64,000 nucleotides of DNA from Variovorax paradoxus (GCF_030815975.1 NZ_JAUSXL010000002.1:1674001-1738000), one strand, 5' to 3'. Shown: positions 1 through 9,552, counted from the stretch's first letter. Program-made: numbers and translations. The notes: a model not told the origin generated them from the letters alone.

Positions 1-624
1 TACATCGGCGCCATCGGCCGCTTTCCCGTGGCGCTGGTGGTGCACCCGGACTTTCCCGCGAAGAACGTGGCCGAGTTCGTGCGCTACGTGAAGGCCAACC
101 CCGAGAAGGTGAGCTATGCCTCGCCCGGCAACGGCTCGCCGCACCACATGGCGATGGAGCTCTTCAAGCAGAAGGCTGGCCTCAGCATCACGCACGTGCC
201 GTACAAGGGCGCCGCGCCCGCCATGACCGACGTGATGGGCGGCCAGGTGCCCACGATGATGCTCGACCTGGCCTCGGGCCTGCCGATCATCAAGGCGGGC
301 AAGGTGCGGGTGCTGGCCATCGCGCTGCCGCAGCGCGCGAGCGCACTGCCCGAGGTGCCCACCTTCGTCGAAGCCGGCTTCAGCGAGGTCAATGCCTATG
401 CGTTCCACGGCCTGATCGGCCCGGCCGGCATGCCGCCCGAAGCGATCGCGCGCATCAACGGCGAACTGCACAAGGCGATGAAGGCACCGAAGGTGGTGAA
501 GCTGTTCTCGGAGTTCGGCTTCGAAGCCCTGCCGGGCACGCCGCAGGATTTCTACAAGCTCTCGCGGGCCGAGAGCGAGCGCTGGGGCAAGATCATCGCG
601 GCCGCCGGCGTGAAGCTGGATTGA
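1..624 (+). CDS. Tripartite tricarboxylate transporter receptor (Bug family), C-terminal part
   Basis: The reading frame is open from the first base of the window, so the start and signal peptide lie upstream. About 207 residues of the roughly 320 usual for the family are visible. The segment SYASPGNGSPHHMAMELF followed by THVPYKGAAPAMTDVMGGQV is the hallmark of Bug/TctC periplasmic binding proteins, which capture carboxylated solutes for a TctAB-type importer. The ending (RAESERWGKIIAAAGVKLD) is also typical. Such receptors are hugely expanded in Variovorax-like genomes and most are orphans, so the ligand cannot be inferred. The gene ends 25 bases before the convergent azlD stop codon, with an AAG-rich stretch between them. 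Confidence 0.9.
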   Translation, partial: YIGAIGRFPVALVVHPDFPAKNVAEFVRYVKANPEKVSYASPGNGSPHHMAMELFKQKAGLSITHVPYKGAAPAMTDVMGGQVPTMMLDLASGLPIIKAGKVRVLAIALPQRASALPEVPTFVEAGFSEVNAYAFHGLIGPAGMPPEAIARINGELHKAMKAPKVVKLFSEFGFEALPGTPQDFYKLSRAESERWGKIIAAAGVKLD

Positions 625-649
625 AAAAGAAGAAGAAGAAGGCCGCCGG

Positions 650-985
650 CTACCAGCCCAAGCCCAGGTGCAGGGGCAGGTACACCGCCATGCCCGCGAG
701 CATGGTGCCGAGCACGCCGCGCCGCCAGTAGTAGTACGCAGCACCGACCACGGCCGCATACAGGCGCGCGTCGTGCAGCGTGGTGATCAGGTGGCCCTGG
801 GTCATCACGATCTCGGGCGCGATCACGCCGGCCAGCGCGGCGGCGGGCGCGTAGTGCAGTGCGCGATGCGCCCACTCGGGCAGGCCCCAGGGCCGGTCGA
901 GAATGAAGAAAAAGCAGCGCGTGAGCACCGTGACCGCGGCCAGCCCGACGATCACGCCCATCGTCCACAGGTCGGTGCCCCTCAC
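650..985 (-). CDS. azlD: AzlD-type branched-chain amino acid exporter subunit
   Basis: A 111-residue hydrophobic protein of the AzlD family, the small partner of AzlC in LIV-E type branched-chain amino acid export. It has about four membrane segments, and the family-like stretch ILDRPWGLPEWAHRALHYAP lies in the first third. I chose the GTG at 985 because it overlaps the azlC stop codon by four bases (GTGA), which implies translational coupling; the open frame continues upstream but there it is only the shadow of azlC. Last gene of the def - lipoprotein - fmt - azlC - azlD run. Substrate specificity is inferred from the family only. Confidence 0.85.
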   Translation of the reverse strand: MRGTDLWTMGVIVGLAAVTVLTRCFFFILDRPWGLPEWAHRALHYAPAAALAGVIAPEIVMTQGHLITTLHDARLYAAVVGAAYYYWRRGVLGTMLAGMAVYLPLHLGLGW

Positions 986-1722
986 TTGTCGTCCTCCGCA
1001 TCGGGGTCGAGCCCGAACTGCTTCTCGAGCCAGAAGCACAGCAGCACCGCCACGCCGATGGCCACCACGATGTTGAGCTTGAGCGGCAGCGCGTAGGCCG
1101 CGACGGCAGTGGCGCTGGCGATCAGCGCGGCCAGCACGCGCAGCCGCGTGGTGGCCATCGAGCAGACGATCGCCACCAGGCTCAGCACGCCGGCAAAGCC
1201 CAGGCCCCAGCTCTGCGGGATGAAGTTGGCCAGCGCAATGCCCAGCAGGCTCATGCCCATCCAGGAGCACCAGGTCACGAAGTAGTTGCCGGTGAGGTAG
1301 GCCTCCTGCGACTGCTGCTCGGCGAGGGTGGCCGGCGGTGCCGCGTACTGCCTGGTGAAGAGCGCGTAGCTCAGGTCGGCCGTCAGGTAGCCGTGCGTCA
1401 TGCGGCGCCAGCGCGGCATGTGCATGAGGTAGGGCCGCAGGTGCAGGCTGAAGACCACGAAGCGCAGGTTGACGCAAAAGCCCGTGGCCAGGATCACCCA
1501 GGCCGGCGCGCCCGCGAACAAGAGCGGAATGGCCGCGAGCTGCGAGCTGCCGGCGTAGACCAGCAACGTCATGGCCACCGACTCCAGCACGCTCATGTTC
1601 GACTTGACCATGGCCACGCCGGTCATCAGGCCCCAGGCGCCGATGCCCAGCGCGGCCGAGGACATGTCGCGCATGCCGGCGCGGAATTCGGGGCGGCGGC
1701 GGATGGCGGCAGAAAGGAACAT
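982..1722 (-). CDS. azlC: AzlC family branched-chain amino acid permease
   Basis: A 246-residue inner-membrane protein of the AzlC family. The start [20 protein letters not shown] leads into several hydrophobic segments, including VYAGSSQLAAIPLLFAGAP, the conserved YAGSSQ region of AzlC proteins. Together with AzlD it forms an exporter of branched-chain amino acids or analogues. The ATG at 1722 shares one base with the fmt stop codon (TGATG), and its own stop overlaps azlD, so it is translated as part of the def-fmt operon. The length is normal for the family. The link to formyl-Met processing enzymes is probably positional rather than functional. Confidence 0.88.
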   Translation of the reverse strand: MFLSAAIRRRPEFRAGMRDMSSAALGIGAWGLMTGVAMVKSNMSVLESVAMTLLVYAGSSQLAAIPLLFAGAPAWVILATGFCVNLRFVVFSLHLRPYLMHMPRWRRMTHGYLTADLSYALFTRQYAAPPATLAEQQSQEAYLTGNYFVTWCSWMGMSLLGIALANFIPQSWGLGFAGVLSLVAIVCSMATTRLRVLAALIASATAVAAYALPLKLNIVVAIGVAVLLCFWLEKQFGLDPDAEDDK

Positions 1723-2690
1723 CAGCCGAACCGCTGCCCGGGCTTCAGGTCGAAGCCGCGCAGGAAGTCGGCCACGGCCAGGCGCTTGCCGCCGGGCCGC
1801 TGGAGTTCGGTGGCCATCACCATCGTCGAGCCGGCCGCCGCCACCGCCACGCCGGCATCGCTCACGGCCAGCAGGGTGCCCGGCGCGGCCGACACCTCGG
1901 CCGACATCTCGGCCGGCACTGCATGCGCGGCCCAGAACTTGATGGTCTCGCCGTCGAGCACACTGTTGGCGCCCGGAAACGGGTCGAAGGCCCGGATGCG
2001 CCGCACGATCGCGTCGGCAGGCTGGTTCCAGTCGATCTGGGCTTCGTGCTTCTCGACCTTGTGGGCGTAGGTGACGCCTTCGGCCGGCTGCGGCGTGCGC
2101 GCAAGGTTGCCGATGTTGGCCAGCGCCTGGACGATCAGGCGGCCGCCCAGTTCGGCCAGGCGGTCGTGCAGCCGGGCGGTGTTGTCGCTGCCGATGTCGA
2201 CGGCCTCGCGCAGCAGCATGTCGCCGGTGTCCAGGCCGGCGTCCATCTGCATGATGGTGATGCCGGTCTGCGCGTCGCCGGCCTCGATGGCGCGGTGGAT
2301 GGGCGCCGCGCCGCGCCAGCGCGGCAGCAGGCTGGCGTGGATGTTGAGGCAGCCGTGCGCCGGCAGGTCGAGCACCCATTGCGGCAGGATGAGGCCGTAG
2401 GCCGCCACCACCATCACGTCGGGCCTGGCCGCCAGCAGCGCCGCGCGCGCGGCCGAAGCTTCTTCCGGGTACTTGCCGTCCAGCCGCAGGCTGCGCGGCT
2501 GCGCCACCGGCCAGCCGTGGGCAATGGCGCATTGCTTGACGGGCGAGGCCTGCAGCTTCAGGCCGCGGCCCGCAGGCCGGTCGGGCTGGCTCAGTACCAG
2601 CGCGATCTCATGGCCGGCGGCGGCAATGGCTTCGAGCGCCGCGCGCGCGAACTCGGGCGTGCCCGCGAAAACGACTTTCAGCGGGCTCAA
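1722..2690 (-). CDS. fmt: Methionyl-tRNA formyltransferase
   Basis: A 322-residue Fmt, which transfers a formyl group from 10-formyl-THF to initiator Met-tRNA in the cytoplasm. The N-terminal domain starts [14 protein letters not shown]; the catalytic formyltransferase motif [20 protein letters not shown] follows near residues 115-134, with GLDTGDML after it. The C-terminal tRNA-binding domain ends the protein. The start is a TTG at 2690 that overlaps the stop codon of the upstream lipoprotein gene by four bases (TTGA); no better ATG is seen at the right distance. It pairs with def, as usual, but here a lipoprotein gene separates the two. Confidence 0.95.
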   Translation of the reverse strand: MSPLKVVFAGTPEFARAALEAIAAAGHEIALVLSQPDRPAGRGLKLQASPVKQCAIAHGWPVAQPRSLRLDGKYPEEASAARAALLAARPDVMVVAAYGLILPQWVLDLPAHGCLNIHASLLPRWRGAAPIHRAIEAGDAQTGITIMQMDAGLDTGDMLLREAVDIGSDNTARLHDRLAELGGRLIVQALANIGNLARTPQPAEGVTYAHKVEKHEAQIDWNQPADAIVRRIRAFDPFPGANSVLDGETIKFWAAHAVPAEMSAEVSAAPGTLLAVSDAGVAVAAAGSTMVMATELQRPGGKRLAVADFLRGFDLKPGQRFG

Positions 2691-3185
2691 TCGCGGATCC
2701 GATCGAGTTCGAGGTCGTCCCCCGTGTGATAGCGGCGAACCACGCCGGTGGGATCGATGTAGATATAGAGCATGCGGCGCTCGTTCACGGCCTTGTAGCG
2801 CCAGGTCCAGACCACGCCGTCGAACGAGCTGACGCGGCTGGTTTCATAGGGCCGGCCGTAGAAGGCGAGCACGTCGTTCTGGCGCCACTGGCCGACCTTG
2901 ATGTCGTGGCCGAAGCGCGCCTCGTTGAGCACCTGGGTCGCGGAGACGACCTTGCCGGAGGCGTCGAGGTCGATGTCGGTGACCTCGAAACCCCGCCGGC
3001 ATGCGCGAATACTGCAGGCGTTCGCCGCCGCCGGTGAGCGGGTAGCGGCCGGTGGGCGCGCCCAGGCGCTGCAGGGTTTCGGCGGCGGTGGTGCCGGGCT
3101 CGATGCGCGTGGGTTCGCTTGCGCAGCCCGCCAGCAACAGCCCTGCGGCAAGACCGACGGCCCAGGACCGCAGGGAGGCGGTCAC
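2687..3185 (-). pseudogene. BamE/SmpA-like outer-membrane lipoprotein gene with a frameshift
   Basis: The gene starts with a GTG at 3185 overlapping the def stop (GTGA). The first 66 codons give a lipoprotein signal (SWAVGLAAGLLLAGCAS) and a BamE-like opening (TTAAETLQRLGAPTGRYPL). Near 2988-2994 the sequence carries one base too many in a GGGGTTT run (coding strand). The original frame then drifts into arginine-rich nonsense, while the +1 frame continues FEVTDIDLDASGKVVSATQV and a second BamE-like unit ending [16 protein letters not shown]. The two halves join without loss (MPAG + FEVTDIDLD) if one base is removed. Either a sequencing error or a recent inactivation. Its end overlaps the fmt TTG start, so the coupled layout is otherwise intact. 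Confidence 0.8.
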
Positions 3186-3703
3186 GCCCGGCCCTCTTTG
3201 GCCTCTTCCCGCTGCTGCTTGAGCAGCTTGCTCTTGATGCGGTTGCGCTTGAGCGGCGACAGGTATTCGACGAACACCTTGCCCAGCAGGTGGTCGAGCT
3301 CGTGCTGGATGCACACGGCCAGCAGGCCTTCGGCCTCGATGGTGCGCAGTTCGCCGTTCTCGTCCAGCGCCTGGGCCTTGACCGAGGTGGAGCGCATGAC
3401 GCCGTCGTAGATGCCCGGCACCGAGAGGCAGCCCTCTTCGTTCAAGACCTTTTCGTCGCTTGCCCAGATAATTTCGGGGTTGATGAGCACCAGCGGTTCG
3501 TTGCGTTCCTCGGACACGTCGATGACGACCAGCCGCTCGTGCACGTCGACCTGGGTCGCGGCCAGGCCGATGCCGCTGGCGTCGTACATGGTCTCGAGCA
3601 TGTCGGCCACCAGGGCCTTGATGCGCGCATCGACGCCCTGCACGGGCTTGGCAACCGTGTGCAGGCGCTTGTCCGGGTAACTCAGAATGATTCGTTTGGC
3701 CAT
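3182..3703 (-). CDS. def: Peptide deformylase
   Basis: A 173-residue metalloenzyme that removes the N-formyl group from nascent proteins. All three PDF motifs are present: GIGLAATQ (residues 44-51), EGCLSVPG with metal ligand Cys92, and QHELDHLLG (residues 133-141), whose His134 and His138 bind the metal and Glu135 is catalytic. Length and C-terminal basic tail are normal. First gene of the leftward operon reaching azlD. It is divergent from the LysM gene, with 160 bases between the two starts as the likely shared promoter region. Confidence 0.97.
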   Translation of the reverse strand: MAKRIILSYPDKRLHTVAKPVQGVDARIKALVADMLETMYDASGIGLAATQVDVHERLVVIDVSEERNEPLVLINPEIIWASDEKVLNEEGCLSVPGIYDGVMRSTSVKAQALDENGELRTIEAEGLLAVCIQHELDHLLGKVFVEYLSPLKRNRIKSKLLKQQREEAKEGRA

Positions 3704-3863
3704 GAAACAGGGAGAAAGTTGTGGCTATTTTCGCCAATTCCGCGACGCGGCGAGTCCGGATCGCCTGAAAACGTTGCCCTCCAAAGGGCTTCGGGCGCAG
3801 AATTCGTAGCAAATTGTGAGATTCGTATGCGCGCCGATACGCGGTGCACTCACCCATCCAGAC

Positions 3864-5087
3864 ATGAAAAAGCTTCGAATCACTGTCCGCCCGCGCCCGC
3901 ATCTTCTCGCCACGTTGGCAGCCCTTGCGGTGATCAGCGGCGGCACCACCACCACTTCGGCGTGGGCGCAGAACTACCCCGTCACGCCGCAGCAGCGCGC
4001 CACCGCCCAGCAAACCGCCCAGAACGGCGTTCCGCTGAGCGAACTGGCGCCCAACGCGCCGGACGAATACACGGTCAAGCCCGGCGACACGCTGTGGGCC
4101 ATTTCGCGCCTGTACCTGCTGCGCCCCTGGCGCTGGCCGGAACTGTGGGGCATGAACATCAGCGAAATCGCGAATCCGCACCGCATCTACCCGGGCCAGG
4201 TTCTCTATCTGGACAAGACCGGCGGCCGCGCACGCCTGACCATGCGCCGCGGCGCGGGCGGCAGCGGCGACGGCGGCACCATCAAGCTGTCGCCGCGCAC
4301 GCGCTTCGACTCGCTGGCCGGCATGGCCCTGCCCACGCTCAACCCGAGCGTCATCGAACCCTTCCTGAGCGAGCCGGTCGTGGTGGATGCCGACACGCTG
4401 CAGGCCGCGCCGCGCATCGTTGCCGGCAACGACAGCCGGGTGCTGCTGTCGCGCGGCGACCGTGCCTATGCGCGCGGCAACGCCGAGACGCCGCTGCTCG
4501 AAACGCCGGGCCCGCTGAAGAACTTCCGCGTGTTCCGCGACGCCACGCCGCTGAAGGACCCGGGAACCGGTGAAATCCTCGGCTACGAGGCACAGTACCT
4601 GGGCAAGGCGCAGCTCAAGCGCGGCGAATCGACCACGGTCGAGACCACGCAAGACAAGGACGTCATCACCGTGGTGCCGGCCAGCATCGACATCATCGCG
4701 GCGCGCGAGGAAATCCGCGCCGGCGACCGCCTGCTGCCGGAGCCCCCGCGCCAGCTGCTGAGCTATGTGCCGCGCGCACCCTCCTCGCAGGTCGAGGGCC
4801 GCATCATCTCGGTCTATGGCAACGCGGTGCAGTTCGCGGCCCAGAACCAGGTGGTGGCCATCAACAGGGGCACGCGCGACGGCATCGACAGCGGCCACGT
4901 GCTGGCCATCCTGAAGAACGGCGAAACCATTCTCGACCGGACCGGCGCGCGCAAGGAAACCATCAAGCTCCCGAACGAACGCATCGGCCTCTTGATGGTG
5001 TTCCGGCCGTTCGAAAAGGTTTCGTACGCACTGGTGCTCGAGATCACCGACACTCCGCGTGCGGGCGACTTCCTCGTCAACCCCTGA
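3864..5087 (+). CDS. Secreted LysM-domain protein
   Basis: A 407-residue exported protein. A signal peptide with a long n-region (MKKLRITVRPRPHLLATLAA, then cleavage after AWA near residue 35) precedes a LysM peptidoglycan-binding domain at about residues 69-116 (YTVKPGDTLWAISRLYLLRPWRWPELW). The remaining 290 residues contain no catalytic motif that I recognise. LysM proteins of this type sit between def and dprA in many Burkholderiales. I chose the ATG at 3864, where the signal peptide begins, rather than the upstream GTG at 3816. Role: probable cell-wall binding, function unknown. dprA follows after 42 bases. Confidence 0.85.
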   Translation: MKKLRITVRPRPHLLATLAALAVISGGTTTTSAWAQNYPVTPQQRATAQQTAQNGVPLSELAPNAPDEYTVKPGDTLWAISRLYLLRPWRWPELWGMNISEIANPHRIYPGQVLYLDKTGGRARLTMRRGAGGSGDGGTIKLSPRTRFDSLAGMALPTLNPSVIEPFLSEPVVVDADTLQAAPRIVAGNDSRVLLSRGDRAYARGNAETPLLETPGPLKNFRVFRDATPLKDPGTGEILGYEAQYLGKAQLKRGESTTVETTQDKDVITVVPASIDIIAAREEIRAGDRLLPEPPRQLLSYVPRAPSSQVEGRIISVYGNAVQFAAQNQVVAINRGTRDGIDSGHVLAILKNGETILDRTGARKETIKLPNERIGLLMVFRPFEKVSYALVLEITDTPRAGDFLVNP

Positions 5088-5129
5088 CACTTTTCCCATT
5101 TTTTACCCGCTTTCCTTTTTCGCTTTCAT

Positions 5130-6281
5130 TTGGAACGAGCAGAACTCGCAGGCTGGCTGCGGCTTTCACTGACGCCGGGCATCGGTGATGGCGCCGCGCG
5201 CCGGCTGCTGGCGGCCTTCGGCCTGCCCGAAAATGTCTTTGCGCAGACCGGCGAGGCGCTGCGGCAGGTGGTGTCGCCGGCGCAGGCCGATGCCTTGCAC
5301 CAGCCGCCCCAGGGTCTGCAGGCCCAGATCGACCAGACCTGGCACTGGCTGCAGCCGGACCACGATGACGGCGCCACGCGCCGCTTGGTCACGCTGGGCG
5401 ATGCCGCCTACCCCGCCTCGCTGCTCGAAATGGCCGACCCGCCGTTGATGCTCTATGTGCTTGGCGCCGCGGACTTCGACCTGACCCAGCTCGGCCACAG
5501 CATTGCGGTGGTGGGCAGCCGCAACCCCACGCCGCAGGGCGCGGCCAATGCCCGCGCCTTTGCGCGCGCACTGGGCGACGCGGGCCTGCCGGTGGTGTCG
5601 GGGCTGGCGCTCGGTGTCGATGGCGCCGCCCACCAGGGCGCGCTCGATGCGGCCGGCGATGCGCCGCGGCTCGCCACCGTGGCCGTGGTGGGCACCGGCC
5701 TGGACCGCGTCTATCCCGCGCGGCACCGCGACCTGGCGCACCGCATCACGCTGCAGGGCCTGATCGTGAGCGAGCTGCCGCTCGGCACGCCGCCGCTCAC
5801 GCAGAACTTTCCGAAGCGCAACCGCCTCATTGCCGGCCTGGCGCGCGGCACGCTGGTGGTCGAGGCCGCGCTCGCGTCGGGCTCGCTGATCACCGCGCGG
5901 CTCACCTCGGAACAGGGCAAGGAAGTGTTCGCCATTCCGGGCTCGATCCATTCGCCGCAGTCGCGCGGCTGCCATGCACTGATCCGCCAGGGCGCGAAGC
6001 TGGTCGAGTCGGTCAACGACATCCTCGAGGAGCTGCCGTCGCTGCGTACGGGCAGCATGGCAGCGCCGGCTTCCGCGCACGAGAGCGCCGGCGGCGGCAC
6101 ATCTTCCAGCGAAGAACCCTTGCTGGACGCCCTCGGCTTCGATCCAGTGAGCCTCGACGCGCTGAGCGCACGCACCGGCTGGAGTGCCGCCGCGCTGCAG
6201 GCCAGGCTGCTCGAACTCGAGCTCGACGGCCACGTCGCGCGCCTGCCCGGCGGCCTGTTCCAGAGAGCGGCGGCAGCGTAG
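5130..6281 (+). CDS. dprA: DNA-processing protein DprA
   Basis: A 383-residue DprA/Smf protein that loads RecA onto incoming single-stranded DNA during natural transformation. An N-terminal SAM-like region (WLRLSLTPGIGDGAARRLL) precedes the Rossmann-like core, with VVGSRNPTPQGAANARAFA, VSGLALGVDGAAHQGAL and SGSLITARLTSEQGKEVFAIPG. A C-terminal winged-helix domain (DALSARTGWSAAALQARLLELE) ends it. The start is a TTG at 5130; no ATG precedes the conserved AELAGWLRLSLTPG. Upstream there is only a T/C-rich tract and no clear ribosome site. smg lies 86 bases downstream. Confidence 0.95.
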   Translation: MERAELAGWLRLSLTPGIGDGAARRLLAAFGLPENVFAQTGEALRQVVSPAQADALHQPPQGLQAQIDQTWHWLQPDHDDGATRRLVTLGDAAYPASLLEMADPPLMLYVLGAADFDLTQLGHSIAVVGSRNPTPQGAANARAFARALGDAGLPVVSGLALGVDGAAHQGALDAAGDAPRLATVAVVGTGLDRVYPARHRDLAHRITLQGLIVSELPLGTPPLTQNFPKRNRLIAGLARGTLVVEAALASGSLITARLTSEQGKEVFAIPGSIHSPQSRGCHALIRQGAKLVESVNDILEELPSLRTGSMAAPASAHESAGGGTSSSEEPLLDALGFDPVSLDALSARTGWSAAALQARLLELELDGHVARLPGGLFQRAAAA

Positions 6282-6367
6282 CCCTCAGGCTTCAGGGCTG
6301 CCTGCTCGTTCGAGGAACGCCGCGAAGCCGCGGGGGCAAAGCGGCAAGCTTCGGCTATATTGGGCCC

Positions 6368-6886
6368 ATGTTCGAAGTGCTCGTGTTTGTCTACGAAAAC
6401 TATTGGCGCGGCGATGCCTGCCCCGAACCCGAACAGCTGGGCCGCAAGCTCAGCGCCCACGGCTTCGAGGCAGAAGAAATCCGCGATGCGCTGCACTGGC
6501 TCGACGGCCTGAGCCTTGCCACGCAGGGCATGCAGCTCGAACGAAGTCCCGGCGACGACGCCGTGGCCACGGTCACGCTGCGCGGCGCGCCCGAAGCGGC
6601 CCTGCCCCAGTCGGACGACGCCATGCGTGTCTACTCGCAAGCCGAGCAGGAGCACCTGGGCGCCGACTGCCTCGGCTTCATCGGCTTTCTCGAATCGTCG
6701 AACGTGCTGTCCTGCGGTTTGCGCGAGATCGTCATCGAGCGCGCCATGGCGGCGCCGGGCGATCCGGTCGCGCTCGACGAGCTCAAGATCATCGTGCTGA
6801 TGGTGCACTGGAGCACCGGCATCGAGCCCGACGCGCTGGTGCTCGACGAACTCTGCGAGAGCCGCGAAGGCCGCACTGCACATTAG
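6368..6886 (+). CDS. smg: Smg family protein (DUF494)
   Basis: A 172-residue acidic protein opening MFEVLVFVYENYWRGDACPE, the diagnostic start of the Smg/DUF494 family that commonly follows dprA in proteobacteria. The biochemical role is not established. The rest is helical, with a C-terminal block KIIVLMVHWSTGIEPDALVLDEL. It probably forms an operon with dprA. In many betaproteobacteria topA follows smg; here it does not, and a copy of a dispersed repeat begins within the smg stop codon, which may mark a rearrangement junction. Confidence 0.92.
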   Translation: MFEVLVFVYENYWRGDACPEPEQLGRKLSAHGFEAEEIRDALHWLDGLSLATQGMQLERSPGDDAVATVTLRGAPEAALPQSDDAMRVYSQAEQEHLGADCLGFIGFLESSNVLSCGLREIVIERAMAAPGDPVALDELKIIVLMVHWSTGIEPDALVLDELCESREGRTAH

Positions 6887-6988
6887 CTCGCCCCCAGGCT
6901 GCGCGCACTTCGTGTCGCGCGCGCCTTCCCCCTACCGGGGGCAACACCAGAGGCCCGGCGAAGCCGGTTCCGCGGTGTTCCACGAAAG
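6886..6988. repeat. Dispersed intergenic repeat A, copy 1
   Basis: About 103 bases nearly identical to segments at 56025-56126 and, inverted, at 32735-32834. Shared blocks are CTGCGCGCACTTCGTGTCGC, CCCCCTACCGGGGGCAACAC (a small hairpin) and the AAGCCGGTTCCGCGGTGTT end. It begins in the smg stop codon and fills most of the gap to the convergent DUF1631 gene. Likely a non-coding REP/MITE-like element; it could serve as a bidirectional terminator here. Confidence 0.8.
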
Positions 6989-7004
6989 AGCAAGCCTGTC
7001 CTGC

Positions 7005-9413
7005 CTAGTTCAATAGTCGTTCCGGGTTCGCGTCGAGCTTGGCCAGCGCCTCGCGCGTGGCTCGCACCGTGAGCGTTTCTTCCTCGGCCGGCACCAGCAG
7101 GCCGGCCTGCAGGTAGCTGGCCAGCCGGCCGACCTGGATCAGGAAGCTGCGGCCATCGGCCGAGGCGAACAGGTGCAGCTGCTTGCGGTCGCTGCGCCAG
7201 ACGAACTGCACCTGGCTCACGCGGTCGTTGTGGTCGAGCATGAACCAGTTGCCCACCTCCAGTTCGTGGGCCCACGCCAGCATGTCTTCGGCCGGAACGC
7301 CGCCGGCGGTATCGGCCACGACCTCGATCGAGGCGGCATCCACGCCCAGCAGCAGTTCGATGCTGTTCGCATCGAGCGGCAGGCTGGAGGCGCCGCCATC
7401 GTCGGCCACGAAATCTTCCAGATGCGCCAGGCGCTCGGCCATGGCCTCGATCTTGGCCGCGGGAATGGCTTCGGTCTTGGACAGGAAGGCATCGGACAGG
7501 GTTGCGCCGATGGCCTTGATGTGGGCTTCCTGCGGCTCGTCGATGATGCCCAGCAGAGTCATGCCCAGGCGCAGGCGCTGCAGCAGCTGCGGCAGGTCCT
7601 GGATCACGCGCGCGCGGTCGGTGCGGTTGGGCTTGGCGCTCGCCGCCCACACCAGTTCGGAGGCCACGCGCTTGAGCATCACCGTCTGCTCGCCCTGCGC
7701 GCCGTAGCGCAGCGCGGCAATGGCCAGCACCTCGGCCCAGACCTTGAAGAGGAACTCGCGGATTTCCTCGCGCACCGGCATGTCGTTGAGCATCTTGCGC
7801 AACTCGATGGTGTACTGGATGGCCATCGTTTCCTTCTGCTCGACCTGCTGCGCCACGCTCATGACGCGCTGGGTGGCGTCGCTTTGCGTGAGGTAGCGGT
7901 TCAGGAAGGCCACGAATTCGTCGAACACCAGCTTGAAGACGCGCTGTCCGGTTTCGGGGTACTGCTCGATCACCTGCACCACGCGCCGGATCTCGCCTTC
8001 GAGCGCGCTGCCCGAAATGGCCGCGGCATCGAAGCCCATCACGCAGGAGCCCATGCGGTCGATCAGCATGCGCGCCGGATGCTGCAGCGTGCCGAAGAAC
8101 TCGGGCTCGGCGATGGCCACGCGCAGCACCGGCATCTGCAGGCGCGCAAACCACACGCGCGCCGAGAAGGGAATGCGCTCCTCCGCGAGGATGGCCTGGA
8201 ACATCAGCGCCACGATCTCGACCGTGGCCTTGTCGGCGGTGGTGGGCGCCCTTTTCTTGAGCTCCGCGCTGCGCCGCCGAAGGTCGACCGCGGCCTGCTG
8301 GATGATGGTGGCTTGCTCCGCGGAGCCTTGCATGTACTGCGTGGCAGCCATCCTGTAGGCCGCCTCGGCCTCGGCGATCACGCCCGCAAAGGTCCTGGAG
8401 AAGGGGCGCGGGGAACCCGCACCGGTGGCGGCAGGCCCGGCGCCTCGGGCATGGCCATCGGTTCCCGTGGTGGTAGTGGTCGTCGTCGAAGAGGAAGACG
8501 CGGCGGACGCGTCCGCGCCGATGCGGGCAGCGACGAAACGCTTGAGGCTCAACAGCGCCGTCTGCGCACGCTGGCGCGCGACCATCAACGGCGAGCCGCC
8601 GGTCGTGAGGGATGGCGCGGAAGGCGCGAAAGCCCGCGGCTGCGGGGAAGTGTGGGCGCCGCCCTGCCGCTGCGCGGCGCTCGCGGCCTGCGCCGCGCCG
8701 GCGGCGTAGGGCGACGCCGGCACCGTCGCCGGCCCGGTGGCACCGCTGGTGCTGCTGCTGCCGCCGGTGCGCCGGACAAAGCTCTTGAGATCGATTTCCG
8801 GCATCACGCCGCTGGAAATCAGGAAGGCATTGGCGTCTTCATAGGCCTTGACCACCACGCCGACGAGCTGCTGCTGCACGGTCTCCTGCACCCGCGCCCA
8901 CAGCGTGCGGCTCAGGCCGGCCGCGAGCCACTGGTCCACCAGCAGCTTGGCCAGGGTTTCGGGCCTGAGCACGTCGTTGGCGTCGAGCTCGCTGGTGCCT
9001 TCCAGGAACTGAATGCGCAGCCGCAGGTCGCTGAGTTCGAAGCTGGCCTTGTCGTGAATCAGCTGCGCCAGGCGCGATGAAAGAATGCTGCTCTCCATCG
9101 CATCGTCGTCGATAAGTTCGAGCCGCAGCTTCGCACCGGACGACGCGGCAGGCGCCGCACCCGTGGCGCCGACCGACCTGCGCCAGCCCGCCTGCGCGAG
9201 CGACACCCATTGCGATGCCTGGCCCTGGAACGCCACGAAGTCGTCGCGGCTCTCCTGCATGGCGCGCGCACTGCCGATTTCCGAAGCCTGCTGCGTCAGG
9301 CGGTCCCGTATCGCTTGCGCCAGCGGGACGATGACGCCCTCGGTGGCACGGACGAAGCGCTCGCGCGTCTCGCGTGCGAGCTGCAGGGAAGAGGCGGACC
9401 GCGCAGTGCTCAT
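7005..9413 (-). CDS. DUF1631 family protein
   Basis: An 802-residue cytoplasmic protein of the DUF1631 family (often mislabelled thymidine phosphorylase). No enzymatic motif or membrane segment is visible. Recognisable features are the N-terminal helical region (ETRERFVRATEGVIVPLAQA), a low-complexity Ala/Ser/Thr/Gly stretch at about residues 225-360 that includes a run of serines and threonines (SSSSTTTTTTTG), and a folded C-terminal part with a beta-rich tail (NWFMLDHNDRVSQVQFVWRS) of the PilZ-like kind often found at the end of this family. It is transcribed alone, with repeat A downstream. PilZ similarity is an inference; function unknown. Confidence 0.75.
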   Translation of the reverse strand: MSTARSASSLQLARETRERFVRATEGVIVPLAQAIRDRLTQQASEIGSARAMQESRDDFVAFQGQASQWVSLAQAGWRRSVGATGAAPAASSGAKLRLELIDDDAMESSILSSRLAQLIHDKASFELSDLRLRIQFLEGTSELDANDVLRPETLAKLLVDQWLAAGLSRTLWARVQETVQQQLVGVVVKAYEDANAFLISSGVMPEIDLKSFVRRTGGSSSTSGATGPATVPASPYAAGAAQAASAAQRQGGAHTSPQPRAFAPSAPSLTTGGSPLMVARQRAQTALLSLKRFVAARIGADASAASSSSTTTTTTTGTDGHARGAGPAATGAGSPRPFSRTFAGVIAEAEAAYRMAATQYMQGSAEQATIIQQAAVDLRRRSAELKKRAPTTADKATVEIVALMFQAILAEERIPFSARVWFARLQMPVLRVAIAEPEFFGTLQHPARMLIDRMGSCVMGFDAAAISGSALEGEIRRVVQVIEQYPETGQRVFKLVFDEFVAFLNRYLTQSDATQRVMSVAQQVEQKETMAIQYTIELRKMLNDMPVREEIREFLFKVWAEVLAIAALRYGAQGEQTVMLKRVASELVWAASAKPNRTDRARVIQDLPQLLQRLRLGMTLLGIIDEPQEAHIKAIGATLSDAFLSKTEAIPAAKIEAMAERLAHLEDFVADDGGASSLPLDANSIELLLGVDAASIEVVADTAGGVPAEDMLAWAHELEVGNWFMLDHNDRVSQVQFVWRSDRKQLHLFASADGRSFLIQVGRLASYLQAGLLVPAEEETLTVRATREALAKLDANPERLLN

Positions 9414-9552
9414 TGAAGGATCAGGAAGGCCAACGGGACTCTATTGTTCGGCGAAAGCCGAGAGCTTGCATCGGCAAGCGCCACCGCACAAGTGTGCATC
9501 ACCTGCGGCACGGCGGCGGGGCTTGCGCGGCGCGTCCCGTCGATTGGCGCAA

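Noticed and set aside
625..649. AAG-rich run as a terminator or microsatellite
   Set aside because: A 25-base gap between convergent stops without a hairpin.
9464..9479. GCTTGC-ATCG-GCAAGC hairpin as the secF terminator
   Set aside because: Only a six-base stem and no T-run; too weak to list as a feature.
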